Source of the DNA: Paracoccus sp. TOH
Lineage (GTDB): Bacteria; Pseudomonadota; Alphaproteobacteria; Rhodobacterales; Rhodobacteraceae
Length of the DNA stretch: 64,000 bases
Assembly (NCBI RefSeq): GCF_030388245.1
Contig: NZ_CP098362.1
Span: 589,517-653,516 of the forward strand
Direction: 5' to 3'
Numbering within the stretch: the first letter of the stretch is position 1; each line of letters begins with the position of its first letter. Made by a program: the position numbers and the translations under genes. This document shows positions 8,095-14,807 of the stretch, piece by piece. The notes under the pieces were generated by a model that was not told the origin of the DNA, did not search any database, and saw only the letters and a program-made list of their open reading frames with translations.

Positions 8095-8264
8095 TCGGCC
8101 CGGATCAGTAGGTCCCGACCCATGTCACCGATGTGCCGGCCCGCCTTCAGGCCAGCAATGGCAGCGGCAAACAGCAAGACTGAAGAAGCGATATCCGCAT
8201 CGCCATCACATTGGGCGATCACCTGATCGGCGATGGCCAGCGATCCGGGGCAATGATGCGTCAT
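8049..8264 (-). CDS. Small phage protein, Ala-rich helical
   Basis: A 71-residue frame starting MTHHCPGSLAIADQVIAQCD and containing an alanine-rich helix (SSVLLFAAAIAGLKAGRHI). The start at 8264 is preferred over 8291 because a GGAG lies about 10 bases upstream. It overlaps the next gene. The hydrophobic helix is too short and broken to call a membrane segment with confidence. Function unknown. Confidence 0.5.
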   Translation of the reverse strand: MTHHCPGSLAIADQVIAQCDGDADIASSVLLFAAAIAGLKAGRHIGDMGRDLLIRAECAEVLTGLKWRQCQ

Positions 8265-8434
8265 GCCACCATCTCCCCATGCCTTATCCACAGCATATCC
8301 CGATGGACGCTCTGCCGGATTGTGTCAGAAACTAGGGATTGCAGGACGACTCGCGCCAACGAGTCGCCCTGCGAGTGAAGCCGCTGCACTCGCACAGACA
8401 GCGGCACCACAGCAGCCACGTGGAAGGAAAAACC

Positions 8435-8674
8435 ATGGCTACTTACTACCACCCGGTAACGGGTGTCTTGCTGAACCACATCACGGTCCAGCGCTCCAAC
8501 TTGGGCTGGCTGGAACGGGAGACCGCTCGCCTGTTGCGCCGAGACGGCCTCTCCCAGCAGCAGATCGCCGCCAAGCTCGGCACGAACCAGGGCCGCGTCA
8601 ACGAAGCACTCGCCGACGACGATGACGACGGCGAAGGAAGCTCGGGGGCCAGCGGCCAAGCTTCGCTGTTCTGA
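8435..8674 (+). CDS. Small helix-turn-helix phage protein
   Basis: A 79-residue protein with a good upstream site (GGAAGGA at 8422-8428). Residues about 27-60 form a helix-turn-helix (ETARLLRRDGLSQQQIAAKL, then GTNQGRVNEAL), followed by an acidic, Gly/Ser-rich tail. It points right while the surrounding operon points left. It is likely a small DNA-binding regulator or an anti-repressor-like protein; the target is unknown. Confidence 0.68.
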   Translation: MATYYHPVTGVLLNHITVQRSNLGWLERETARLLRRDGLSQQQIAAKLGTNQGRVNEALADDDDDGEGSSGASGQASLF

Positions 8675-8875
8675 AACCTGACCGGGCGGACAGGAAGGGA
8701 AACCTTTCGGCCAATCATCCCCACGCTTCATCTTGCCGCAATCTCGCGGCCAGACGACGACTTCAGACAGCCGGTGGTATTGCTGCGAATACTTTCGTCC
8801 AGCCAGCCCGGCACTCCCCCCTGAAGTGTAGAGGCCAACGAAGACCTCCAGCGCCAGCGCGCCGGCCCCTGAAAA

Positions 8876-8938
8876 TTGTGTATCATAAAACACAATCGCC
8901 TTGCATTGTCCGACGCTGTTGTGTATCACTATACACAA
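8876..8938. promoter_or_regulatory. Two palindromic operators before hicAB
   Basis: TTGTGTATCATAAAACACAA at 8876-8895 and TTGTGTATCACTATACACAA at 8919-8938 are imperfect copies of one inverted repeat, 43 bases apart (about four helical turns). HicB antitoxins with a ribbon-helix-helix domain bind such sites to autorepress. The second site ends 15 bases before the hicA start. Confidence 0.75.
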
Positions 8939-8953
8939 GAAAGAGGGGCGGAA

Positions 8954-9142
8954 ATGGAACGCAACAGCCGGAAGCTGATCAAGATGCTGGAAGCGGACGG
9001 TTGGGTCCGGGTCGCGGTCAAGGGCGATCACTGGCAGTTCAAGCACCCGGAGAAGCCCGGCCGCGTGACCGTTCCGCACCCGAACAAGGACATCAAACCC
9101 GGCACAGTCATGTCGATCTATCGACAGGCCGGATGGCGCTGA
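8954..9142 (+). CDS. hicA: HicA mRNA-interferase toxin
   Basis: A 62-residue protein of the HicA family: NSRKLIKMLEADGWVRVAVKGDHWQFKHP, with the double-stranded-RNA-binding-like fold and the catalytic His in GDHWQFKHP. The tail is VPHPNKDIKPGTVMSIYRQAGW. The toxin cleaves mRNA and is neutralised by HicB, encoded 12 bases downstream. It sits on the plus strand within an otherwise leftward phage region and has its own operators, so it can act as an addiction or phage-defence module kept with the prophage. Confidence 0.92.
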   Translation: MERNSRKLIKMLEADGWVRVAVKGDHWQFKHPEKPGRVTVPHPNKDIKPGTVMSIYRQAGWR

Positions 9143-9154
9143 AAGGAGACCAGC

Positions 9155-9562
9155 ATGCGTTACGTCGCTTTCCTGCATACTGACGAAGCCGGCGGCTTCG
9201 GCATCAGCTTCCCCGATTTCCCCGGCGCCATCTCTGACGGCGATACGGTCGAGCAGGCCATCCAGCGCGGTGAGCAGGCGCTGGCCTTCCACGTCCAGGG
9301 CATGCGCGAGGACGGCCTCGACGTCCCTGCCCCCCGCAGCGTTGACGATATCCTGACCGATCCCGCCCTTGCCGAATGGCGCGCAGGGGCGCAGATCGCC
9401 CATGTCGCCCTGATCCTGGACCGCGGATCGCCCAAGCGGGTGAACATTTCCCTGGACCCGGGTCTTCTGGATGCCATCGACGCTGAGGCGGCGCGGCGCG
9501 GCATGACGCGCAGCGCGTTCCTGTCCTCGGCGGCACGGGCGGAGATCCATGCGGCGCACTGA
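9155..9562 (+). CDS. hicB: HicB antitoxin with ribbon-helix-helix domain
   Basis: A 135-residue protein. The N-terminal partial RNase-H-like fold is typical of HicB (MRYVAFLHTDEAGGFGISFP, then FPGAISDGDTVEQAI). The C-terminal segment KRVNISLDPGLLDAIDAEAA followed by TRSAFLSSAARAEI is a ribbon-helix-helix DNA-binding domain. It should bind HicA and repress its own promoter at the paired palindromes upstream. A good site (AAAGGAG) precedes the start. Confidence 0.92.
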   Translation: MRYVAFLHTDEAGGFGISFPDFPGAISDGDTVEQAIQRGEQALAFHVQGMREDGLDVPAPRSVDDILTDPALAEWRAGAQIAHVALILDRGSPKRVNISLDPGLLDAIDAEAARRGMTRSAFLSSAARAEIHAAH

Positions 9563-9600
9563 CAAAGGCGCCGCTTCCGGCCAGGAGTAGCGGGCGCCGC

Positions 9601-10104
9601 TCATGCCGCCGCCTCGCGCTCGGCCAGGACCTCATCCCGGCACTGCCGAATGGTCTCGATCACCGCCTCGACATCGACACGACGCCCGGCGGCGCGAGGC
9701 AGGGAAACCACCAGCGCAACCCGAGGAGCGGTTTCCGGGCGCGGATCGGCAAGATCGACCTCGACCCCTGGCACCTCCTCCAGCCTGACGCGCTGCTTCG
9801 CCCCGTCGCCTTCCATGGTCCGGACCCGGCGATCACGGCCCACGAAGCGCAGATGGCCGTGCCGGTGCATGTGATGCCGGATGCAGCCCTCGCTCACGCC
9901 CAGCCGAACCGCCGCGTCCGTATAACTCGCGGCGGTGCTGCCGTCCGGCATGGCGATGGGATCGGGCGCCGGCTTTTCCAGCCGCGACAGGTCGCCATGA
10001 ACGCGCATGTGCTTGTGGACGGTCTGAACCGTCACGCCCAAAGCTTCGGCCGCCTCGCGGGCGCTGTCATATCCGGGAATCTCGATCTTGCGCGGCGGGC
10101 TCAT
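9601..10104 (-). CDS. Phage protein with two helix-turn-helix segments
   Basis: A 167-residue protein. Two similar segments, SAREAAEALGVTVQTVHKHM (residues about 14-33) and SYTDAAVRLGVSEGCIRHHM (about 60-79), look like tandem helix-turn-helix motifs, each followed by (R/H)xHG. The C-terminal half has no recognised domain. The start overlaps the stop of the upstream gene (ATGA). It is likely a DNA-binding regulator or a recognition protein of the early operon. Confidence 0.65.
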   Translation of the reverse strand: MSPPRKIEIPGYDSAREAAEALGVTVQTVHKHMRVHGDLSRLEKPAPDPIAMPDGSTAASYTDAAVRLGVSEGCIRHHMHRHGHLRFVGRDRRVRTMEGDGAKQRVRLEEVPGVEVDLADPRPETAPRVALVVSLPRAAGRRVDVEAVIETIRQCRDEVLAEREAAA

Positions 10105-10523
10105 GCGGCGTTCTCCGCAGCGATCGGCTTGATGCCCGCGAGGATCGTGCCCTCGGGATAGGATCGCAGCCCACGCAAGCCCGCCGCCTTCGCATCGACG
10201 GCCCGGATGACATGGCTGACCAGCCCCGAGGTCGGACTGTCGATGGTGACCTGAAATTTACGCAGGAGGGGCGGAGCTGCGCGCCCGCTCTGGTTGTCGG
10301 TTTGCCCCCGTTCCTGCGCCATTTTCCGTTCGCGCGCCTTGCGGACCGCCCGATATACCCCGTTCGCCGAGATCCCGAGCGCCTCGGCGACCATGCGGTA
10401 GGAGCGACCCTCACCAAGCCTTGCCAAGACCCAGTCGTCACGCTCAACAAGCAGCGAGGGGGAGACATTGCTGGGCAGGGGCCCGCACAGATGCTTTGGC
10501 GCCTTGAGAACCGTATCGGTCAT
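10101..10523 (-). CDS. Phage helix-turn-helix protein
   Basis: A 140-residue protein whose start at 10523 overlaps the stop of the preceding small gene (ATGA). Residues about 33-60 form a helix-turn-helix (RLGEGRSYRMVAEALGISAN, then GVYRAVRKARERK), followed by a Gln-rich linker and a C-terminal domain with FQVTIDSPTSGLVSHVI. No named family recognised. It probably belongs to the early regulatory set. Confidence 0.62.
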   Translation of the reverse strand: MTDTVLKAPKHLCGPLPSNVSPSLLVERDDWVLARLGEGRSYRMVAEALGISANGVYRAVRKARERKMAQERGQTDNQSGRAAPPLLRKFQVTIDSPTSGLVSHVIRAVDAKAAGLRGLRSYPEGTILAGIKPIAAENAA

Positions 10524-10672
10524 TGCTTCCGTGCCCCCTTGATCCTGTGGAAAAACTTTTCCGATTGCGCTGTGAACCGATCGGCCGCGGCGGCGGACTC
10601 TCCCGCCAGCCGCAGAGCCCGCCGGCGGCGGGCCTCGTAATATCGCTGGGCGATGCGCCACCAGATCCGCAT
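10520..10672 (-). CDS. Small basic phage protein
   Basis: Fifty residues: MRIWWRIAQRYYEARRRRAL then RLAGESAAAADRFTAQSEKF. The ATG at 10672 shares a base with the upstream stop (TAATG) and the stop overlaps the next ATG. The amphipathic basic N-terminus is its only notable trait. Function unknown. Confidence 0.5.
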   Translation of the reverse strand: MRIWWRIAQRYYEARRRRALRLAGESAAAADRFTAQSEKFFHRIKGARKQ

Positions 10673-11025
10673 TACTGCACCTCCGGATCGATGACCTGGA
10701 ACACCGCTTCGGCACCGACCAGGGCGATGACCTTCAGCACATAGCGAAAATGAGGGGCGTTCTCGCGGCGCAGCCAGTTGCGCACGGTGCGCGACGTCAC
10801 CGGCCGGCTGTCCGAGGTCAGCACGCTGGCCGCGATCTCTGCCAGCTCGTTCTCCGACCGCGCCTCCGGGAACGCGCGCCACAGAAGGCCGGCGAACCAG
10901 GCGCGCTCGGCCTCCTCGCCACCGCATTTTCGGAAAGACATTTCAGATAATCCTGTGCTGTTGTGTCCCCGTGCAGAAGGACGATCACCAGAACGGAAAG
11001 AGGGCGTGGGATGATGAACAGTCAT
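10672..11025 (-). CDS. Phage regulatory protein with C-terminal HTH
   Basis: A 117-residue protein. The start at 11025 overlaps the cro-like gene stop (ATGA); an internal ATG at 10941 is the alternative. The C-terminal half contains VTSRTVRNWLRRENAPHFRY, a helix-turn-helix resembling CII-like or other early phage activators. As the second gene after cro it is placed where lambda has cII. Function is inferred from position and motif. Confidence 0.58.
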   Translation of the reverse strand: MTVHHPTPSFRSGDRPSARGHNSTGLSEMSFRKCGGEEAERAWFAGLLWRAFPEARSENELAEIAASVLTSDSRPVTSRTVRNWLRRENAPHFRYVLKVIALVGAEAVFQVIDPEVQ

Positions 11026-11231
11026 GCCGCGTCCTCGGAGGTGGAAGCGATGGGGTTCAATGCTACGAAGCGGCGGAAACGGTTGAGATCCTCTCCGCCC
11101 CGCGCCAAACGAGCCCTAAGCCGTTCGGCAAACTTCGCATTGTTAAAGGCGCGCTGACAAATCGTGGACTCCTTGAGCCCGGACGCAGCCGCGTATGCCT
11201 CTATCTCAGCAATGATGATGTTCGGGTCCAT
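11022..11231 (-). CDS. Cro-like repressor
   Basis: A 69-residue protein starting MDPNIIIAEIEAYAAASGLK. The second half, ESTICQRAFNNAKFAERLRA, gives the recognition-helix region of a Cro/CI-type helix-turn-helix. The ATG at 11231 is chosen because the only upstream start is a TTG inside the operator region. It is the first leftward gene, transcribed away from the cI-like gene across three shared operators. It probably turns off the repressor gene after induction. Confidence 0.72.
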   Translation of the reverse strand: MDPNIIIAEIEAYAAASGLKESTICQRAFNNAKFAERLRARLARGGEDLNRFRRFVALNPIASTSEDAA

Positions 11232-11242
11232 GCCGCAAGATA

Positions 11243-11303
11243 TTTGGTATTTGCCAAGTTCTGTCAATTGGCAAATGCAAAATTGTCTTTGCCACTTGCC
11301 AAG
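11243..11303. promoter_or_regulatory. Immunity operator cluster 1 (three 16-bp sites)
   Basis: Three copies of a site near TTTGGCATTTGCCAAA: 11243-11258 (two mismatches), 11267-11282 on the opposite strand (two mismatches) and 11288-11303 (three mismatches). Their spacing is 24 and 21 bases, and they fill the gap between the cro-like and cI-like genes. This is the layout of lambda OR, where repressor and Cro compete. Confidence 0.8.
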
Positions 11304-11318
11304 CTATAGCCTGCCAGC

Positions 11319-11702
11319 ATGGCGATGCACCCGATCACACAGCGGATAGACGCTCTGATGGAAGAGCAAGGCATGAGCAAGGCGGACTTAGCTCGCTCCG
11401 CCGGCATTCCCTATCATCGCCTCAATCCATGGTTCATCCGCGACAATGCCAAACCGAACGCAGAGGACATCGAGGCAGTGGCGATCGCACTGAATGTGCA
11501 GCCCAGTTTCTTGATCAGCGGTCAGGCCGATGGGCCTCGCGATGAGCGGTCTTGGATCCTATCGGTCTACGATAACCTTCCGGCTGAGAAGCGGGCACAA
11601 TTGGAAGGTTTCGCTCGCTTTCTGGCAGACGAGGCGAAGGGTAGCCAAGGCACTGAGCGAAAAGGGAAAGGAGTTCCGGAGAAAGCTGATCCAGACACCT
11701 GA
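11319..11702 (+). CDS. CI-like phage repressor (short, no peptidase domain)
   Basis: A 127-residue protein. Residues about 5-68 form a complete XRE/CI helix-turn-helix domain (QRIDALMEEQGMSKADLARS, then AGIPYHRLNPWF). A short C-terminal region follows (RSWILSVYDNLPAEKRAQLE) with a Lys/Glu-rich tail. A LexA-like self-cleaving domain with its Ser-Lys dyad is absent. It should bind the operator clusters on both sides and keep the lytic promoters shut. Confidence 0.8.
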   Translation: MAMHPITQRIDALMEEQGMSKADLARSAGIPYHRLNPWFIRDNAKPNAEDIEAVAIALNVQPSFLISGQADGPRDERSWILSVYDNLPAEKRAQLEGFARFLADEAKGSQGTERKGKGVPEKADPDT

Positions 11703-11912
11703 TGAACTCTTCTCTCGTGTCCACAACCATCTCCCGATTCGCAAGAACATTACGAGAACTTTAGGCAACCTTCCGCCGATGCTTCAACCCCAAGTTGCGT
11801 AGCCCGCCCGACGGCGGACTTTTCATGCGCCATAGCCCGGCGCTGGCAGGTGTGCAGCGTCGCCCACCCTGCCGGTAGGATAGCGATCGCGAATCATTAT
11901 GCCAAATCGAAA

Positions 11913-11957
11913 TTTGGCGATTGCCAATTTTCATCTTGACGTTTGGCATTTGCCAAA
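11913..11957. promoter_or_regulatory. Immunity operator cluster 2 with rightward early promoter
   Basis: TTTGGCATTTGCCAAA at 11942-11957 is palindromic apart from its two central bases. TTTGGCGATTGCCAAT at 11913-11928 is a second copy 29 bases away, and a half-site (TGCCAAA) lies at 11900-11906. A possible -35 (TTGACG, 11936-11941) and an AT-rich -10 region near 11955-11961 bracket the perfect site, so bound repressor would block the promoter of the rightward operon starting at 12002. Confidence 0.78.
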
Positions 11958-12001
11958 TTAACGTTCACCCAATCGGCATCCCGCCGACTGGGAGACCTCC
12001 G

Positions 12002-12361
12002 GTGACGACAGCACCCCAAGATACGCATGACGACGCGCCGCCGGACTATCCCGGCTTCGTTCCCAGCGCTGACGAGGCGGCGCTTTTCGATGGAATGTCT
12101 GCTGGGGTCGATGCCTTTGCGACCACGCTGGCAATGCGGTTCGAGGATGCCGGGTCGGCGCCGATGGTGGGTGCTTCTCTCGTCGCCTATCTGCTGGTCG
12201 GTGCCGCGTGGAAATTCGCGGCTGTGACGCGCATCGTCGAAGGCGGGGAGCCGGACCCGGCCAATTTTCTTGGCTTGGCGACCGAGATCACCAGGCGTTT
12301 CAGTTTCGATGCCGACGCCATCCGTTCCGCGCTGACCGCGATGGAAGGGGGTGCATCATGA
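12002..12361 (+). CDS. Phage protein, first gene of rightward early operon
   Basis: A 119-residue protein with a GTG start preceded by GGGAG. An ATG further upstream would lie inside the operator region. The sequence is acidic at the N-terminus (PSADEAALFDGMSAGVDAFA) and has a hydrophobic helix (GASLVAYLLVGAAWKFAAVT) that may be membrane-associated. No family recognised. Being first behind the repressor-controlled promoter it should be expressed immediately on induction. Confidence 0.62.
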   Translation: MTTAPQDTHDDAPPDYPGFVPSADEAALFDGMSAGVDAFATTLAMRFEDAGSAPMVGASLVAYLLVGAAWKFAAVTRIVEGGEPDPANFLGLATEITRRFSFDADAIRSALTAMEGGAS

Positions 12362-12708
12362 TCCCCGCCCGCAATGCTAGCCCGAACCTGGACTCTCTCA
12401 GGCGCCGCGCTGCTGCCGAGGCGGATGAGATCGCGCTGCGCGACGCCCACCGCCGCCCGCGCGTACCGGTCCACGATTTTTGCCCCACCGATTCTCTCGC
12501 GCGATCGATCTTCGACGACGAAGAGCGCCGCCCCGTCGCCTGGGCCGGCCTGTTCATCTGGTTGGGCGTCGCTGTTCTGGTGCTGATCGGCTTTGCCCTT
12601 GGCTTGGCGGTCGGCGCCACGGACTGGCGGGATGCGCTGGACTTCCTGTCGCCCACCGCCGCCCAGGCGCGCGATGCCGGCTGGGTTTCGATCGCGGAGG
12701 AGCTGTGA
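12358..12708 (+). CDS. Single-pass membrane phage protein
   Basis: A 116-residue protein. The N-terminal half is charged and soluble. One clear membrane helix lies near residues 61-85 (WAGLFIWLGVAVLVLIGFAL), followed by a short acidic tail. The ATG overlaps the upstream stop (ATGA). A role in superinfection exclusion or membrane signalling is possible for early phage membrane proteins, but nothing here proves it. Confidence 0.62.
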   Translation: MIPARNASPNLDSLRRRAAAEADEIALRDAHRRPRVPVHDFCPTDSLARSIFDDEERRPVAWAGLFIWLGVAVLVLIGFALGLAVGATDWRDALDFLSPTAAQARDAGWVSIAEEL

Positions 12709-13061
12709 TGTCTGAAAAGAGAAGCTTCGCTAAGGAGTATCTATCCGGAAGCGGTGTCCACACCATTCGCGAACAGGGCACGGTGGTCTTAGGCAATCTG
12801 CCGGATGATCCCGATAGTATACCTGCAACCCCGCCCGCTGGTTTCGTATGGATGCAAGGCGGGTGTTGGTGGGGACAGATCGAGAGCTACGGCATCGCTG
12901 ACGTTCGCATTAGCGTTGCCGGGGAGGTCCTCGACTTCGTTATCACCCTGGAAGACGCTATCTCGCTCCGCTCCCTCCTCGATCAGACCATCCAGGACAT
13001 GCAGGAGGCACCATCGACCGGCGTCGAGAGATCGCCATCTCTCCGCGAGGAAGGCCGATGA
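12708..13061 (+). CDS. Phage protein of unknown function
   Basis: A 117-residue protein with TGATG coupling to the upstream gene. It contains PPAGFVWMQGGCWWGQIESY followed by beta-rich VRISVAGEVLDFVITLEDAI, and a helical C-terminus. Codon use is less GC-rich at the start than in neighbouring genes. No family recognised. Confidence 0.55.
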   Translation: MSEKRSFAKEYLSGSGVHTIREQGTVVLGNLPDDPDSIPATPPAGFVWMQGGCWWGQIESYGIADVRISVAGEVLDFVITLEDAISLRSLLDQTIQDMQEAPSTGVERSPSLREEGR

Positions 13062-13207
13062 TGCAGCAGCATTACGCCATCCGGCCTCGCCGCGGCCATC
13101 GCGCCCGCCTGCTGAGCGCGGAGATGCTGGCGCGCTTTTTCGACAACCGCGATCCGCGCGCTTGGACCGATCCGGTTCCGGTCTGCGCGACCGAATGGGT
13201 GGCCTGA
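13058..13207 (+). CDS. Very small phage protein (49 residues)
   Basis: An ATG pair at 13058/13061 overlaps the upstream stop and opens a 49-residue frame: MMQQHYAIRPRRGHRARLLS, then AEMLARFFDNRDPRAW. G/C-rich third positions and tight coupling support translation. No family recognised. Confidence 0.5.
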   Translation: MMQQHYAIRPRRGHRARLLSAEMLARFFDNRDPRAWTDPVPVCATEWVA

Positions 13208-13230
13208 CGGCTTGTCGCCGCCCTCACTGG

Positions 13231-13272
13231 CTGGCCGCTTCCTTTCTCCGACCTCCCTCAGGAAGCGGCCAG
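13231..13272 (+). terminator. Perfect 13-bp hairpin in the early operon
   Basis: CTGGCCGCTTCCT and AGGAAGCGGCCAG pair perfectly around a 16-base loop and are followed by a T-rich stretch (CACTTTTCCTTTC). It lies in the 119-base gap after the first four coupled genes, so it may attenuate transcription into the later genes. Confidence 0.6.
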
Positions 13273-13326
13273 CACTTTTCCTTTCACACCGCGCCCGGCG
13301 GTTCCGGGCTTGTCAGAGGAGATGCC

Positions 13327-13527
13327 ATGAATCGCCTTTTGAAATGGCTCCGCCACGATCACCTGCCGCCGCACCTGCAGGCGGTGGTGAAACCCATCGA
13401 CACGCTGGCGCAGGAGATGGACGGCGCGCTCGCCGAGGGCGCCGAGAAGACCGCCGGCATGCGCAAGCTGGTCGAGGCCAAGGATTGCTTCGTCCGCGCG
13501 CGGATCGAGCAGGACGAGGAGGCCTGA
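13327..13527 (+). CDS. Small phage protein
   Basis: A 66-residue, mostly helical, acidic protein (WLRHDHLPPHLQAVVKPIDT, then DGALAEGAEKTAGMRKLVEA). The Acb2-like or 'DUF' families of small phage proteins that carry out counter-defence have similar size and a PPHLQ-type start, so that is one possibility. A good site (AGAGGAG) precedes the ATG. Confidence 0.58.
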   Translation: MNRLLKWLRHDHLPPHLQAVVKPIDTLAQEMDGALAEGAEKTAGMRKLVEAKDCFVRARIEQDEEA

Positions 13528-13530
13528 GCT

Positions 13531-13857
13531 ATGGCCCGCCACGAACTCAACTTCCTCGAATTCATCCAGGGATTCCGCCGCGGCGAGCTGCTGGAGACCG
13601 GCGACCAGAAGCTGTCCGAGCTGATCGAAGCGATCCGCGAGACCGGCAACGGCGGCAGCCTGTCGATGAAGGTCAGCATCAAGGTCAACAAGGCCGGACA
13701 GCTGGAAGTGGTGCCCGACATCACCATCAAGAAGCCGACGCGCAGCATGGGCACCGGCATCTATTTCGCAACCGACGATGGCCGGCTGACCCGGCGCGAC
13801 CCCAACCAGATGGATTTCGAGGACGAGCTGGAGCGACGGCGCTCCAGCGAGGCCTGA
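13531..13857 (+). CDS. Phage protein of unknown function
   Basis: A 108-residue protein with a helical start (LNFLEFIQGFRRGELLETGD) and a beta-rich middle (LSMKVSIKVNKAGQLEVVPD). It ends in a strongly charged tail (DPNQMDFEDELERRRSSEA). It starts 3 bases after the preceding stop, and a DUF2303 gene follows. Phage genomes often pair such a small protein with DUF2303, so they may act together, possibly in recombination or host takeover. Confidence 0.58.
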   Translation: MARHELNFLEFIQGFRRGELLETGDQKLSELIEAIRETGNGGSLSMKVSIKVNKAGQLEVVPDITIKKPTRSMGTGIYFATDDGRLTRRDPNQMDFEDELERRRSSEA

Positions 13858-13884
13858 TCCACGCCAATCGCCAAAGGAGGCACC

Positions 13885-14742
13885 ATGGCACCGAACCCGA
13901 ACCAGCCGCAGGGCACCAGCATTCTGCTTGAATCCGATCCGCGCAGCGCCCTCGACACCGCGATGGAAGCCGCGCGCATCGCGTCGCCCGTCATCAGCGG
14001 CCCGGACGGCCGCACCCACGTCGCGCTGCCGGAGCGCATCAAACTCCATGACATCAGCGATCCGAACCGCCTGCCCTCGCGCGTGCGCCAGGCCGTGACC
14101 GTCGATGATCGGGCATCGCTGTCGGCTTATGCCAACCGCTACAAGTCCGACCGCTCGATCATCATCGCCGACTTCGACGCGCTGACGATCTCGGCCCGGC
14201 TGGACTGGCATGATCACAACCAGGGCGAGGCCTTTCCCGCGCCGGGGCACAATACCCATGCCGTGATCCTCGCCCTGCGGCCGTCCGAGGAGTTCTCCCG
14301 CTGGGACGAGATGGAGGGCAAGATCCATCCGCAGGCGGATTTCGCGCGGTTCCTGGAAGAGAATAGCGTCGATATCGGCCATCCCGAAGCAGCGACCATG
14401 ATCGAGATCAGCCGCGATTTCGAGGCGACGGTGGGGCAGGTCTACAAGTCCGCCGTGCGGCTGGACAACGGCGACCGAAAGCTGGTGTTCGAGAGCGACA
14501 CCAAGGTGCAGAACGGAGTGATCATCCCCGAGAAGTTCACCCTCTCGATCCCGATCTACAATGGCGAAGAGCCCGAGGAGCTGACCTGCCTGTTCCGTTG
14601 GCGCGCGACGGGCGGCGGCGGCGTCGGGCTGGGCTTTCAGTGGCATCGGGTCGAATACCAGCGCCGCGCGCATTTCGCCCAGATCGCCACCACGGCCAGC
14701 GAGGAGACCGGCCTGCCGGTCTACATGGGCCGCTTTTCCTGA
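13885..14742 (+). CDS. DUF2303 (YfdQ-family) phage protein
   Basis: A 285-residue protein matching the DUF2303/YfdQ pattern. Its N-terminus reads ALDTAMEAARIASPVI, followed by YANRYKSDRSIIIADFDALT. Later it has WDHN-type segments (LDWHDHNQGEAFPAPGHNTH) and a C-terminal beta-rich part with ELTCLFRWRATGGGGVGLGF. The biochemical function is unknown; the family is widespread in prophage early regions. A strong site (AAAGGAGG) precedes the start. Confidence 0.82.
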   Translation: MAPNPNQPQGTSILLESDPRSALDTAMEAARIASPVISGPDGRTHVALPERIKLHDISDPNRLPSRVRQAVTVDDRASLSAYANRYKSDRSIIIADFDALTISARLDWHDHNQGEAFPAPGHNTHAVILALRPSEEFSRWDEMEGKIHPQADFARFLEENSVDIGHPEAATMIEISRDFEATVGQVYKSAVRLDNGDRKLVFESDTKVQNGVIIPEKFTLSIPIYNGEEPEELTCLFRWRATGGGGVGLGFQWHRVEYQRRAHFAQIATTASEETGLPVYMGRFS

Positions 14743-14807
14743 CCTGACCCTTCCGGTGCGCGGCGCGGCTCGCGCCGCCATCCCGAATGGTCAGGAAGGA
14801 ATGCGAT

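Noticed and set aside
9601..9800. Plus-strand frames after hicB as a third module gene
   Set aside because: They are antisense to the leftward HTH gene, whose start is fixed by a four-base overlap.
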